DNA of 42,044 nt from JBECKS01 sp040235395. Its GTDB lineage: Bacteria; Pseudomonadota; Gammaproteobacteria; Pseudomonadales; JBECKS01. Positions 15,755 to 24,793 of this stretch are shown piece by piece. The position numbers and the translations under genes were made by a program. Under the pieces are notes generated by a model. That model was not told the origin of the DNA. It saw nothing but the letters and a program-made list of their open reading frames with translations, and made no database searches. The stretch covers positions 1-42,044 of the forward strand of contig JBECKS010000053.1 of NCBI GenBank assembly GCA_040235395.1. The letters run 5' to 3'. The stretch's first letter is position 1, and each line of letters begins with the position of its first letter.

Positions 15755-16480
15755 TTAAAAACTAAACATCTTTGCTAATAACACAGGAATAGCTGTTTCA
15801 ACTTTCAGTATACGTTTGCCAAGAGAAACAGCCGTAGCGCCTTGCTGAGTAAAGCAATCCACTTCTTCTTGAATAAATCCCCCTTCAGGACCAATCAATA
15901 GTACGTGCTCACCATGTTTCTGAATGGTTGCTTCAACAAAATCTCCCGGATGCGCTAACCAGACCTGCCTGTTTCTACAAATATCAGTCAGATTTTTTTC
16001 AATAAACAGTTTGAAATTTTTATGAAGAAAAACCTCTGGCAAGATTGTGTCAATGGATTGTTCCAGGCCCTCAATTAAATAATTTTGAAGATTATTGAGT
16101 GTTGGACTTTGCCAGTAATTTTTTTCTACCCGTTGAGTCTGTAGCAAGTGAATTTCCTTAACACCTAAACTGCTGAGATGAACCAGTATGCGTTTAAGTT
16201 GTTGAGGCCGTGGAAGTGCCAGAATCACAATACAAGGTAGTTTTTCCGGTGGGTTTTCAAACAATTCTGCTTTAAATCTCAATGCTGATTCTGTTAGTTT
16301 GGTGATCAGTCCTTTGCCTTTCAAGCCACCTAGTTCACCTACCTGAAGATGTGAACCTTCCTTGAGTTTCAGAACTTCTTGAATATGCCGGACTTGTTCA
16401 ATATCGGTAATTTCAATGAGGTCACGACCGTGCTCACTTTCGTCAAGTCGTTGTGAAGGATTAAATAATAGAATGTTCAT
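15755..16480 (-). CDS. rsmE: 16S rRNA (uracil(1498)-N(3))-methyltransferase
   Basis: 241-residue SPOUT-class methyltransferase that uses S-adenosylmethionine to methylate U1498 of 16S rRNA. The trefoil-knot motifs are clear: VLLIGPEGGFIQEEV, then VSLGKRILKVETAIP at the C-terminus, which forms the cofactor site. The central LALPRPQQLKRILVHLSSLGVKEI block also matches the family, and the N-terminal part is the PUA-like RNA-binding domain. Length matches E. coli RsmE (243). It converges on the carboxylesterase and is divergent from the CoA transferase. In E. coli rsmE neighbours gshB; that linkage is absent here. Confidence 0.94.
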   Translation of the reverse strand: MNILLFNPSQRLDESEHGRDLIEITDIEQVRHIQEVLKLKEGSHLQVGELGGLKGKGLITKLTESALRFKAELFENPPEKLPCIVILALPRPQQLKRILVHLSSLGVKEIHLLQTQRVEKNYWQSPTLNNLQNYLIEGLEQSIDTILPEVFLHKNFKLFIEKNLTDICRNRQVWLAHPGDFVEATIQKHGEHVLLIGPEGGFIQEEVDCFTQQGATAVSLGKRILKVETAIPVLLAKMFSF

Positions 16481-16657
16481 TTCAAAAACATGAGAGCTGC
16501 GTTGAAAAAAGAGATAATTATCGTTTGAAGAAGGGCATTCTGTTACGGCTGAAGGGTAGGGTCAACGTCGAAGCCATAAATCTTCATCTGTCATTCGAGA
16601 GCGTGACGATTTTATGAGTATAATTCGCATCCATTTCTAATTTGTGTTGAGGGCTGT

Positions 16658-17854
16658 ATGAAACCATTGGAAGGCATTCGTGTGATTGAGTTAGGGCAGT
16701 TACTGGCGGGACCATTTTGTGGAACCCTGCTTGCCTATTTCGGAGCGGAAGTCATAAAAGTGGAACCACCAAAAACAGGTGATCCTATTCGGGGCTGGCG
16801 TTTACTCGATGAAGACGGTACGGCTTTCTGGTGGCGAAGTCTTGCGCGCAATAAAAAATGTTGCACATTGGATTTAAAACAGGAAAAAGGCAGGGAGCTT
16901 GCGAAGGCGCTCATCAAGGATGCTGATGTTGTTATTGAAAATTTCAGACCGGGCATGATGGAAGAGTGGGGCATGTCTTATGATGAACTGAAAGCCATTA
17001 ACCCGCAGATTATTTTTACTCGTATTTCGGGTTATGGGCAGACAGGTCCTTATTCATCAAAACCAGGTTTCGCTTCAGTATGTGAGGGCATCAGTGGTTT
17101 TCGTTATGTGAATGGTTTTCCTGATCAAGCACCTGTGCGTCCCAATTTAAGCATCGGTGATACCCTGGCAGGTATTCATGCATTCATGGGCATCCTGATG
17201 GCTTTGTTAAATAAGGAAAGGCATCCATCGGAAGATGCTGGGCAAATCGTGGATGTTGCTATTTATGAATCCATTTTTAATTTACTAGAAGGTGTTATTC
17301 CTGAATTTTCTGGTGCTGGTGCTATTCGTCAGGCATCTGGAACAACCATTACAGGTATCGTGCCGACTAATACGTATCGAACCAAGGATGCGAAATTTGT
17401 TGTGCTCGGTGGTAATGGAGATTCCATCTTTAAACGTTTGATGACGACCGTTGGCAGAAAGGATCTTGCTGATGATCCTGACCTTGCAGTTAATACGGGA
17501 AGAGTAAAACGTGAGCAGGAAATTGATGAAGTGCTTGCAAGTTGGTGTGCATCGAATACAAGAGATCATATTCTGGATGTGATGGCAGAAGCCCGAGTGC
17601 CAGCAGGACCTATCTATAACGCTGCAGATATGATGGCTGATGAACATTTTCAGGCACGGGGTTTGTTTGAAAAAGTTGAAATTAATGGCAAACCTCTGGA
17701 TATCCCTGCCATCATGCCAAAACTGAGCAAGACTCCTGGTTCTACAGAGTGGCCTGGCGGGGAACTCGCCAGTCATAACGAGGAAATTTTCTCGACCATT
17801 CTTGGATTAAGTGATGAGGAAATTGCAGCGCTCAGTGCAGATGAAATTATCTAG
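16658..17854 (+). CDS. CaiB/BaiF-type (family III) CoA transferase
   Basis: 398-residue enzyme that moves CoA between acyl groups through a covalent aspartyl-CoA intermediate. The catalytic Asp168 lies in LSIGDTLAGIHAF, equivalent to Asp169 of formyl-CoA transferase. Other family marks are the opening LEGIRVIELGQLLAGPF, VIKVEPPKTGDPIRGW, ENFRPGMMEEWG and RISGYGQTGPY. The donor and acceptor acids cannot be deduced. A TATAAT at 16619-16624 could be its -10 element, but no good -35 fits. The last four bases overlap the end of the convergent MFS gene. It adds to the group of acyl-CoA enzymes in this window. Confidence 0.92.
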   Translation: MKPLEGIRVIELGQLLAGPFCGTLLAYFGAEVIKVEPPKTGDPIRGWRLLDEDGTAFWWRSLARNKKCCTLDLKQEKGRELAKALIKDADVVIENFRPGMMEEWGMSYDELKAINPQIIFTRISGYGQTGPYSSKPGFASVCEGISGFRYVNGFPDQAPVRPNLSIGDTLAGIHAFMGILMALLNKERHPSEDAGQIVDVAIYESIFNLLEGVIPEFSGAGAIRQASGTTITGIVPTNTYRTKDAKFVVLGGNGDSIFKRLMTTVGRKDLADDPDLAVNTGRVKREQEIDEVLASWCASNTRDHILDVMAEARVPAGPIYNAADMMADEHFQARGLFEKVEINGKPLDIPAIMPKLSKTPGSTEWPGGELASHNEEIFSTILGLSDEEIAALSADEII

Positions 17855-19050
17855 TGAGCGAATTTTTCTTCCCGTGGTAAAAGAAAAATAAAAAATAACA
17901 GGGCACAAACGGCGCAAGCACAGATGAATAACATCATGATTGTGGGTGTTTCACTGTGAAGGCTCGCAACAAGAAGTCCAACCAAGGCGGCGAGTGTGTT
18001 CTGAATAATGCCGCTGAATGAGGAAGCTGTGCCCGCAATGTGCGGGTAATGTCTCAGGCTTGCTGCATTACATTGTGGTAACACGGCTCCGGTTCCCAAG
18101 GCATAGAAGGCAATAGGAATGACGACAGCAAGGGCATGAAAGACTTCCAACAAAGAAAGTACCAATCCAAGGATGGCTGCAAAAAGCCCAATAACAATGC
18201 CAGTACAAATAAGAGAGCTTGTTTTTACCTTCCCGCTTAATCTGCCTCCCGTTGTTGAGCCAATCACAAAGCCGCTGACCATACCTAAAAAGCAATAGGA
18301 AAACTCTTGTGGTGTTAATTCAAGAAATTCAATGAAAATAAAAGAAGAGGCGGAAATAAAAGCAAACAAGCCTGAAAAAATCAAACTCAGGATTAATGTA
18401 TAGGCAAGAAATACAGGGTCACTAAATAGAACCCTGTAGTTTTTCATGATCAATAAAGGGTGAATGGATTGTCGCAGGTCAACTTGCATGGTTTCACCGA
18501 TAAAGAAGAGATAGATGCTGCAACTGATAAGGGCGAGAACAGCGAGTACGAAAAAAATCATGCGCCATTCAAAATGTTCAACGAGAAATCCACCAATAAC
18601 GGGTGCAATGGCGGGAGCAAGCGCCATCATACTGGCAAGGTAACCAAAAGCCCGAGCTGCACCTTCTGCACCATAAATATCCCGAACCATGGTTCTTCCA
18701 ATGGTTGGGCCAACACAGGCACCAACGGATTGAACGAATCGAAAAAAAATCAAGGCGTTAATATCTTTTGCGTAGGCACAGCCAATACTTGAAACGATAA
18801 AGAGAAGAAATCCTGAAATAAGAATAGGCCTTCGTCCAAAACGGTCTGCCAACGGTCCCCAAAAAGGTAAAGCAAAGGAAGTGCCTAACATAAAGATGCT
18901 AAGCGTCATCTGCATCTGTTCAATACTTGCTGCTAGTTCATTCTTAATCGTAGGTTGTGCAGGCAGATACATATCGGTAGATAGAGGTCCGATAGCAACC
19001 AGACTTGCAAGAATGGGCAAAAGCCATGCAGAGCTAGAACTTATTTTCAC
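17851..19050 (-). CDS. Bcr/CflA-family drug-resistance MFS exporter
   Basis: 399-residue inner-membrane transporter with twelve predicted helices. The Bcr/CflA subfamily marks are GPLSTDMYLPAQPTI in helix 1, SIFMLGTSFALPFWGPLADRFGRRPI (the motif A loop, shortened: GPLADRFGRRP) and VGPTIGRTMVRDIYG in the central helices. Proteins of this family export drugs or small metabolites with proton antiport. It lies only 12 bases after the other MFS gene on the same strand, so the two are likely co-transcribed. The substrate is unknown. Confidence 0.9.
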   Translation of the reverse strand: MKISSSSAWLLPILASLVAIGPLSTDMYLPAQPTIKNELAASIEQMQMTLSIFMLGTSFALPFWGPLADRFGRRPILISGFLLFIVSSIGCAYAKDINALIFFRFVQSVGACVGPTIGRTMVRDIYGAEGAARAFGYLASMMALAPAIAPVIGGFLVEHFEWRMIFFVLAVLALISCSIYLFFIGETMQVDLRQSIHPLLIMKNYRVLFSDPVFLAYTLILSLIFSGLFAFISASSFIFIEFLELTPQEFSYCFLGMVSGFVIGSTTGGRLSGKVKTSSLICTGIVIGLFAAILGLVLSLLEVFHALAVVIPIAFYALGTGAVLPQCNAASLRHYPHIAGTASSFSGIIQNTLAALVGLLVASLHSETPTIMMLFICACAVCALLFFIFLLPREEKFAH

Positions 19051-19062
19051 GAAAGGCCTTTG

Positions 19063-20364
19063 CTACTCAGAATTTAAGGGTTCGCCCAAATCAAGATTGT
19101 GAAGTTTCTCAATATCAGTGTGATAATGCTTAATAGCTATCAGTAAACAGGGCACAGCAATTAATGTCACTAATCCTGCGCAGAATAATGAGATAGTTAA
19201 TGCGTGTGGGTTTCCCGCCGCTTGTAATTTGTCGCTTAAGAACCCAACAAAGCCTGCTGATACGCCGCCACCAATAATATTAGTCATTAGCAAGTGAAAG
19301 CCTAGCATGGTTGCTCGGTGAGGAACTGGAGTTAGTTCCTGAATAGATGCAAACACGGGACCGTAATAAAAAGAAACATAGAAAAACGTCAGCGCCATAC
19401 AAGCGTAGAAAAGAGTTGTATCGGGTGTCAGGAAGCGATAACTCATGAGGGCGGGCGCTACGAATAACAAAGTTATCAAGAGGAATCCCAAGCGACCACT
19501 TTTGAAGCGTGCGTGAAACCAGTCGCTCATGAGTGCGCCGAAAACAGCGGCGAGCGTTCCACTTAGCATGAAAATAAGACCAAAGGTTTTGGCAATTTCA
19601 GCTTCATTAAAACCTCTTTCCCTGACAAGCCAGAGCATTTCCATGGCGCCAGCGCCTACCGGGAAACTCATGGCAATAGCAGCGGTTACTGTAAATACAA
19701 GCGCGCGAGACGTGTTCAGGCAAAATCGAACTTCATTGATAGCGTTTCGAAATGAAAATTTCTGGAGTTTTAGTTTGGTGCTGTTATTACCTTTATCCAT
19801 TGCTCCTCGTTGAGGATCTTTAAGTAAAAAGCATATGCCTACAAACAGAAGACCAATAAAGCCAAGAAGATAAAAACAATTCCGCCAACCGATTTGCGGA
19901 CCAAGCCAGCCTGCCAGTAAATAACTGGAGCCGGCACCAATAGGCACACCGAAGTAATAGATGCCTGTTGCCATGCCTCGTTTTTCAGGAGGAAACAAGT
20001 CACTCAACATGGACATAGCTGTCGGTGATAAAGCAGATTCACCCACACCAATAAACACACGTGTCAAGGCAACCTGAATGAAATTATGAGTGGCGCCTGT
20101 TGCAGCAGTGAGCGTGCTCCAGATAGCTAAACCTACCCCAATGATGCGTGGTCGATGAAAACGGTCAGCCAATGCGCCCATGAAAAGACCTGTAATGGCA
20201 TAAATAGTGACAAAGATAAGGCCCGTTAATAATCCAAATTGGGTATCACTCAAATTCAAATCAGCAACGATTGAAGGTGCGAAAGCGGAAAGTAGGTTGC
20301 GGTCCACCATGTTGAGGTAGTTGAGTGCAACGAAGAAAGCTAGATAGCTATAGGCAGATTTCAT
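19063..20364 (-). CDS. MFS transporter, Spinster-like
   Basis: 433-residue twelve-helix transporter. The opening ALNYLNMVDRNLLSAFAPSI, then SDTQFGLLTGLIF, the motif A-like GALADRFHRPR and SPTAMSMLSDLFPPEKRG are typical of the Spinster-related MFS group often found beside sterol, lipid or aromatic degradation genes in proteobacteria. Direction of transport and substrate cannot be read from sequence. It is the first gene of a probable pair with the Bcr/CflA exporter (12-base gap) and lies 71 bases downstream of the epimerase-like gene on the same strand, so a three-gene unit is possible. Confidence 0.88.
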   Translation of the reverse strand: MKSAYSYLAFFVALNYLNMVDRNLLSAFAPSIVADLNLSDTQFGLLTGLIFVTIYAITGLFMGALADRFHRPRIIGVGLAIWSTLTAATGATHNFIQVALTRVFIGVGESALSPTAMSMLSDLFPPEKRGMATGIYYFGVPIGAGSSYLLAGWLGPQIGWRNCFYLLGFIGLLFVGICFLLKDPQRGAMDKGNNSTKLKLQKFSFRNAINEVRFCLNTSRALVFTVTAAIAMSFPVGAGAMEMLWLVRERGFNEAEIAKTFGLIFMLSGTLAAVFGALMSDWFHARFKSGRLGFLLITLLFVAPALMSYRFLTPDTTLFYACMALTFFYVSFYYGPVFASIQELTPVPHRATMLGFHLLMTNIIGGGVSAGFVGFLSDKLQAAGNPHALTISLFCAGLVTLIAVPCLLIAIKHYHTDIEKLHNLDLGEPLNSE

Positions 20365-20435
20365 TGAGGAGCTTGTTTTTCTTATTCTTAAGGCTTGTTT
20401 TTGAGTGGATAGAGTCTATCACAGGGAGTAGGGCA

Positions 20436-21239
20436 TTAGGCTTTAATAAGCCGCCATGAAATCTGCATGTTTGCACATAAAGGATCTTGCGGTCTTACGA
20501 AGTCGACAGGAAGTGAATTGTTGTTAATGGCATTAGTGGGAGCAGTAATGGGTTCTACGCAAATGGCATGTTCAGGTTTGTCATACACTATCCAGTGAGA
20601 GCAGTTGCTTGAAATTTCCAGACATAGCGCCTTTGGCCAGATCAGGCGAGGATTTTCTTTCACACCTGTAAAACAGTCATCCCAAGGTCTGTTGCCAATA
20701 GGAATTAGTTTTCCTGTTGGAATCTGGTTTTCGTCACACTCGTATTTATGTTCAGCTTCAAATTCCAGATTAAGCGTTTCACCTCGTTCAAGTTTGCGTT
20801 TAAACCACGGGTGCCAGCCGATGCTTGCTGGAAAGTTATCTTTTTCGCTGTAAACACAAAGCTGCATTAACAACCTGTCTTCAAATAGTTCAATCTTTTG
20901 TTGAACCTTGCCTCTGTAAGGCCAGGGTTCACTGAGCACAGTTTCTAACAATGCTGAGTTGTGGTTGTTGGAAATAACTTGCCATTCCACATCAAGGCAG
21001 GTGCCATGAATAGCATGAGGAGGAAGGTTGAGGGGGAATTGGTAGAGCTTGTTTTCTACATGGAGTTGGCCATTAGGCAAACGACCTACCCAGGGTGCCA
21101 TGGGGTAGCACCCCCAAGCTAAAGGGTTATCATTTTTTTCAACAAGAAGCGTGAGACCATCGATGTTTAGTTGGGCGATACGCGCACCGTGCTGTTCATC
21201 AATCAGAAGTGAGCATTTATCTTGAGTTAGTTCAATCAC
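20436..21239 (-). CDS. Aldose 1-epimerase family protein
   Basis: 267-residue soluble protein of the galactose-mutarotase-like fold, which interconverts alpha and beta anomers of sugars. Active-site-like residues are in place: Arg53 (VGRLPNGQ), His75 and His78 (PPHAIHGT), His143 (GWHPWF) and the probable base Glu229 (CVEPITAPTNA). Which sugar is used is uncertain, since this family also includes YeaD/YihR-like and phosphorylated-sugar forms. It is somewhat shorter than GalM (about 340). No galactose operon genes are nearby; it precedes two transporters on the same strand. Confidence 0.87.
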   Translation of the reverse strand: MIELTQDKCSLLIDEQHGARIAQLNIDGLTLLVEKNDNPLAWGCYPMAPWVGRLPNGQLHVENKLYQFPLNLPPHAIHGTCLDVEWQVISNNHNSALLETVLSEPWPYRGKVQQKIELFEDRLLMQLCVYSEKDNFPASIGWHPWFKRKLERGETLNLEFEAEHKYECDENQIPTGKLIPIGNRPWDDCFTGVKENPRLIWPKALCLEISSNCSHWIVYDKPEHAICVEPITAPTNAINNNSLPVDFVRPQDPLCANMQISWRLIKA

Positions 21240-21318
21240 TTTGGCTATTTTTGATATTAGGAATTAGACTGTGACTAGCATTATATAATCATAAGTGTTG
21301 CAGGGCAGATACCGTTTC

Positions 21319-22680
21319 ATGTCTTTTCTGAAAAGAATATCAGATGCGATTGATCGCAAATTAAATTTTCCAGATTTTATTCCGTTTATGGTGACGGGCT
21401 TCTGTTTTGGATGGTTTTGTTTCTTTGCGGGTATCTGGTTTAACCAGTTTGGACGAACGCCTCTTGTAGACAAAGCCTTTAATAGTATCTATGCATTATC
21501 TTATGACAGTTATAACCGACTACTAAAACCGGAGACCTACGCTTCAAAAAATTTTTTCTGGGTGCCTGAAGAGCATCAGAAGAAAGGTGCTTTTAGCTAT
21601 TTACCTGATGAAATCTCAGAAGGATACACATTATTGCTTTCTGCTCACCATCAGGGCGCTGAGTTACTTGACCAACAAGGACAGGTCGTACACCAATGGA
21701 ACTATTCTTATGAGAAAAACCTACCCTATAAAGTAAGCGCGGGCTATTTTTATTGGTGGAAGGCGCATTTGTTTGCTAACGGCGATATTCTGGCCATTGT
21801 TAATCTTGATAACACTACGCCATCGGGTATGGCACTTATTAAGCTCGATAAGGATTCAAATCTGATTTGGGAATATCAGGCATCTGTGCATCATGATTTT
21901 TTTGTGGATGAACAGGGCTTTATTTATATCCTGCAGCAAGGCATCAGAAAAAAAACCACTGGTGAATTAGCAAGTCTTGCCACCCCATTCCTTGATGAAA
22001 AGATTGTTGTACTCGATAAAGAAGGTGAGCTTGTGCGTGAAATCAATCTATTCGATATGATTGCAGAATCACCTTATAAAAAAGTACTGAAAAGGATTCC
22101 GAAAAGTATTACTGGTGATTACCTGCATCCAAATTCAATCAGGTTTGTGAGTAAAGAAGCTGCAAAGGCAGCGCCATATCTGAGAGCGAATTCTGTTTTG
22201 CTAAGCATCAGGGAACTTGATGCGATTGTTGCTATTGATCTGGAAAAAGAAAGCCTTTACTGGATGGAAAGAGGCCCGTGGTTTTTCCAGCATGATGCGG
22301 ATTTGTTGCCCAATGGTCATTTGATGGTATTTGATAACGTTAGTCTGGGTAAACAGAGTAGGGTGCTTGAGTATGATCCAATGACCAAACAGGAAATCTG
22401 GCAATATGCTGGTACTCAAGACAATCCGCTTTACACAATCATCAGAGGAAGCCAGCAATTATTGGCTAATGGCAATGTATTGATTGTTGAGTCAAATGGT
22501 GGTCGTTTGCTTGAAGTTAACCGTCAACATGAATTGGTTTGGGAATATTACAGTCCTGTTAGGGAACAGGATTTTGTTGGCGGTGTAAGTTATAGCCCCG
22601 TGTTCATGTTTGCGGAACGTTATTCTAATGATCAGTTGTTGTGGTTAAACAAGGAAAAAGAACAGGGAATTAACCCATGA
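21319..22680 (+). CDS. Arylsulfotransferase-like beta-propeller membrane protein
   Basis: The protein begins with a membrane helix (FIPFMVTGFCFGWFCFFAGIW), followed by a long periplasmic beta-propeller of repeated segments of the type H-x-hydrophobic-NG-x-h: WKAHLFANGDILAI, VHHDFFVDEQGFIYIL, FFQHDADLLPNGHLMVFDN and QQLLANGNVLIVES, plus WEY strands (LIWEYQ, LVWEYY). This pattern is typical of ASST/arylsulfotransferase-type proteins, where histidines at the propeller centre are catalytic. Whether this one transfers sulfate is unproven. I take the ATG at 21319; a GTG at 21295 would add eight residues. Its stop overlaps the start of the next gene (ATGA), so the two are translationally coupled. 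Confidence 0.8.
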   Translation: MSFLKRISDAIDRKLNFPDFIPFMVTGFCFGWFCFFAGIWFNQFGRTPLVDKAFNSIYALSYDSYNRLLKPETYASKNFFWVPEEHQKKGAFSYLPDEISEGYTLLLSAHHQGAELLDQQGQVVHQWNYSYEKNLPYKVSAGYFYWWKAHLFANGDILAIVNLDNTTPSGMALIKLDKDSNLIWEYQASVHHDFFVDEQGFIYILQQGIRKKTTGELASLATPFLDEKIVVLDKEGELVREINLFDMIAESPYKKVLKRIPKSITGDYLHPNSIRFVSKEAAKAAPYLRANSVLLSIRELDAIVAIDLEKESLYWMERGPWFFQHDADLLPNGHLMVFDNVSLGKQSRVLEYDPMTKQEIWQYAGTQDNPLYTIIRGSQQLLANGNVLIVESNGGRLLEVNRQHELVWEYYSPVREQDFVGGVSYSPVFMFAERYSNDQLLWLNKEKEQGINP

Positions 22681-23117
22681 CATTATCTCGTTTTCACTTC
22701 TGGTTTGGTGTTTTTGGTATTGTGGTATTCCTGCTAACTGGTCAATACATGGAAATTGTTCATCAGCATCTTGAAAATATGGCCGATAAACCGCGCATGT
22801 ACTTTCGTTCTGCACATATGTATCTGCTTCTATGTAGCCTCTTGAATCTTTTACTTGGGGTTTATTACAAGCCATCTTTAAAAGTATATGTTCGCTATTT
22901 ACAGTACTTGATTAGTCTCTTGTTAGTGATTGCGTGGTCGGCTTATCTTGCGGGATTCTTTCTTGAATACGCTTATGCAATGGATCCAGAAAAGGGTTTT
23001 CTTAGACCGTTCACTGGGAATGCAAGTTACCTCTTGATGGCTGTGGGTGTGCTTTTATGTTTTCAAGCGTTTTTCGATAGTGATGAACCTGAAAATGTGA
23101 GTATCACGGAAGCTTGA
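22677..23117 (+). CDS. Small four-helix membrane protein coupled to the ASST-like gene
   Basis: 146 residues with four predicted membrane helices (about 4-24, 45-65, 75-100, 114-135). I do not recognise the family. The start ATG overlaps the stop of the ASST-like gene by four bases, so the products are made together and are likely to work together in the inner membrane. Visible polar marks inside or next to helices are EIVHQHLENM after helix 1 and SAHMYLLL in helix 2, whose histidines could bind a metal, heme or quinone, but this is conjecture. Confidence 0.78.
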   Translation: MTLSRFHFWFGVFGIVVFLLTGQYMEIVHQHLENMADKPRMYFRSAHMYLLLCSLLNLLLGVYYKPSLKVYVRYLQYLISLLLVIAWSAYLAGFFLEYAYAMDPEKGFLRPFTGNASYLLMAVGVLLCFQAFFDSDEPENVSITEA

Positions 23118-23180
23118 TGCTTGTTTCGAAGAATCATGGCTTCGTCTATTGGGTGTTGGCTAATGTTGTTCGTGATTGAT

Positions 23181-23197
23181 ATGCTAGGGGCTAGCAT
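23181..23197 (+). promoter_or_regulatory. Short hairpin just ahead of the cyclase start
   Basis: ATGCTAG (23181-23187) and CTAGCAT (23191-23197) are a perfect 7-bp inverted repeat with a GGG loop, six bases before the ATG at 23204. It occupies the place where a ribosome binding site would be expected, so it could limit translation from that start, or argue for a later start (23261 or 23267). Confidence 0.35.
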
Positions 23198-23203
23198 GGA
23201 TGC

Positions 23204-24172
23204 ATGAAGCAGCTTTCTAACGCTCAGATTGATAAGAATAAAATAATAAAACTGTCTTTGATGATCATGAACAGTCCACTCCCTAACAAGACACTTACCA
23301 TCATGTTTTCTGATGTAGCAGGAAGCACATCAATCTATGAATCCCTTGGTGATACCGTCGCTGAAAAATGTATTGCTGATTGTCTTTCAATGATGAGGAA
23401 AAATGTTAAGGAAAATCATGGTGTGGTGATTAAAACCATTGGTGATGAACTCATGGCAAGTTTTGAAAACCCAAATGATGCTTATCAGGCTGCCAAGCAG
23501 ATTCAATCTCAGGCAGAGTTTATAAAGATAAATGATTCTCATTCGGCGCAGATTCGAATTGGTATGCATACCGGTTCAGTCATTCAGAAAGACAGCGATA
23601 TTTTTGGTGATGCTGTTAACGTTGCTGCAAGAATGACAGCAATTGCCAAGGCAGAGCAGATTATTATTTCGTCGGATCTCTTTGAACTGCTTGATGACGA
23701 GAAAAAAGGAACGGCAAGATATTTTGATCGTACCCATGTCAAGGGCAAGGAGCAGCCAATGGATATTTATCAGGTGGTGTGGGAAGAGCAGAATCATACC
23801 AGTATCATTACGGCTCATGACGGCGGTGCTATCAATGCATCAAAAGGTGGTTTGATTCTGGTATATGATGGCAAAGGCAGTTTCATATCCAATCAGGATG
23901 GCTTAAAGCCATTTACCATCGGTAGGGATGCAAGTTGTGACCTGATGGTGAAGTCGGATTTTGCTTCAAGGATGCATCTCGAGATTTCATGGAAACGTGA
24001 CAAGTTCATTCTTACCGACCAGAGTACCAACGGAACGACAGTGACAACGGCTTCTGGTGAATCCATTTACCTGAAAAGAGAATCCTATCCTTTATTAGGA
24101 AAGGGGAGTATTACCTTGGGTGTTGATGGCAAGCACGTCATTACTTTTGATGTGCTTAATGTGAATCGTTAG
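23204..24172 (+). CDS. Class III adenylate/guanylate cyclase with C-terminal FHA domain
   Basis: 322-residue soluble enzyme that probably makes cAMP. The cyclase domain (about 30-195) has all key residues of the class: metal-binding Asp37 (FSDVAGST) and Asp81 (GDELMA), Lys77 before it and Asp136 as base-selecting residues that favour ATP, and Asn139 and Arg143 (GDAVNVAARM) for catalysis. A C-terminal FHA domain (about 217-317) carries Gly240-Arg241, Ser255-Arg256-x-His258 and Asn276, so it should bind phosphothreonine. This links cyclase activity or location to a Ser/Thr kinase, and one is encoded two genes downstream. The first 20 residues may not be translated, because starts at 23261 or 23267 also fit; no start has a clear ribosome binding site. 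Confidence 0.92.
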   Translation: MKQLSNAQIDKNKIIKLSLMIMNSPLPNKTLTIMFSDVAGSTSIYESLGDTVAEKCIADCLSMMRKNVKENHGVVIKTIGDELMASFENPNDAYQAAKQIQSQAEFIKINDSHSAQIRIGMHTGSVIQKDSDIFGDAVNVAARMTAIAKAEQIIISSDLFELLDDEKKGTARYFDRTHVKGKEQPMDIYQVVWEEQNHTSIITAHDGGAINASKGGLILVYDGKGSFISNQDGLKPFTIGRDASCDLMVKSDFASRMHLEISWKRDKFILTDQSTNGTTVTTASGESIYLKRESYPLLGKGSITLGVDGKHVITFDVLNVNR

Positions 24173-24182
24173 TTTTTTGCGC

Positions 24183-24566
24183 TTATTCCATTTCTTCCAT
24201 GGCATTCATTGCTTTTGCCGTTGTTTCAAAATCCAGGTTAAGTTTCTCGAACAATGCTTTACTTTCATCTGCAAAACCAACGAATTCAAACCCCGCCTCA
24301 TAGATGCCATCTGGATTTTTCTTGCTCCATTTCGCAATCACTGAAAACTGATTGAAATCGTTTGCCCTGCCAGAAAAGGGGTTCCTTAAAGCCAGCTCGT
24401 AGGTTTCGTTTGATGATAAATCCAGCTGTGTGCAAAGTTTGAAACCCGTATGAGATAGGTCTGCGAGTAAGCCAAAAAACCCGTTATCGTCACCCTGAAA
24501 GACACTGACATAAATTGTGGGTGGGTAACGTTCCTGCAGGCGTTTTTCGATATCAGCGCGTTTCAT
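24183..24566 (-). CDS. PilZ domain c-di-GMP-binding protein
   Basis: 127-residue single-domain protein. Both halves of the c-di-GMP site are visible: RxxxR as Arg9 to Arg13 (RLQER) and DxSxxG as Asp36, Ser38, Gly41 (DLSHTG). The rest fits the PilZ barrel, with a late WSKKNPDGIYEAGFEFVGF strand pair and a C-terminal helix. It has no other domain, so it would act by binding a partner when c-di-GMP rises. It converges on the cyclase-FHA gene (10 bases apart) and is divergent from the kinase gene. The only diguanylate cyclase in the window is far upstream at 971-2881. Confidence 0.88.
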   Translation of the reverse strand: MKRADIEKRLQERYPPTIYVSVFQGDDNGFFGLLADLSHTGFKLCTQLDLSSNETYELALRNPFSGRANDFNQFSVIAKWSKKNPDGIYEAGFEFVGFADESKALFEKLNLDFETTAKAMNAMEEME

Positions 24567-24782
24567 GGATTAACCTGTCTTGAAGTGAATGAGGTAAACA
24601 AAAGTCTTGGAAGCAATTGAAGAGGGTAATCTAGGCAAAGTTTAAACCAAGGTCAAATACACAAACTCAAGTGGTTGTTCATCGGAAAAAAGAGGAGTCT
24701 AGTTCTACTCATGTTCCTGCTTTGTTGTGCCATTTATAAAGGCTGTTGTAAGATTGTTGCGCATTATTGAACCCTCAGTAGC

Positions 24783-24790
24783 AAGGAGAA
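24783..24790 (+). promoter_or_regulatory. Strong ribosome binding site for a TTG start
   Basis: AAGGAGAA at 24783-24790; its AGGAG core ends five bases before the TTG at 24794. This decides the kinase start, since no ATG is available before the conserved Gly-rich loop. Confidence 0.8.
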
Positions 24791-24793
24791 GTT

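Noticed and set aside
21295..21318. GTG start adding eight residues to the ASST-like protein
   Set aside because: No ribosome binding site precedes it, and the ATG at 21319 still leaves a complete membrane anchor; the choice is not certain.
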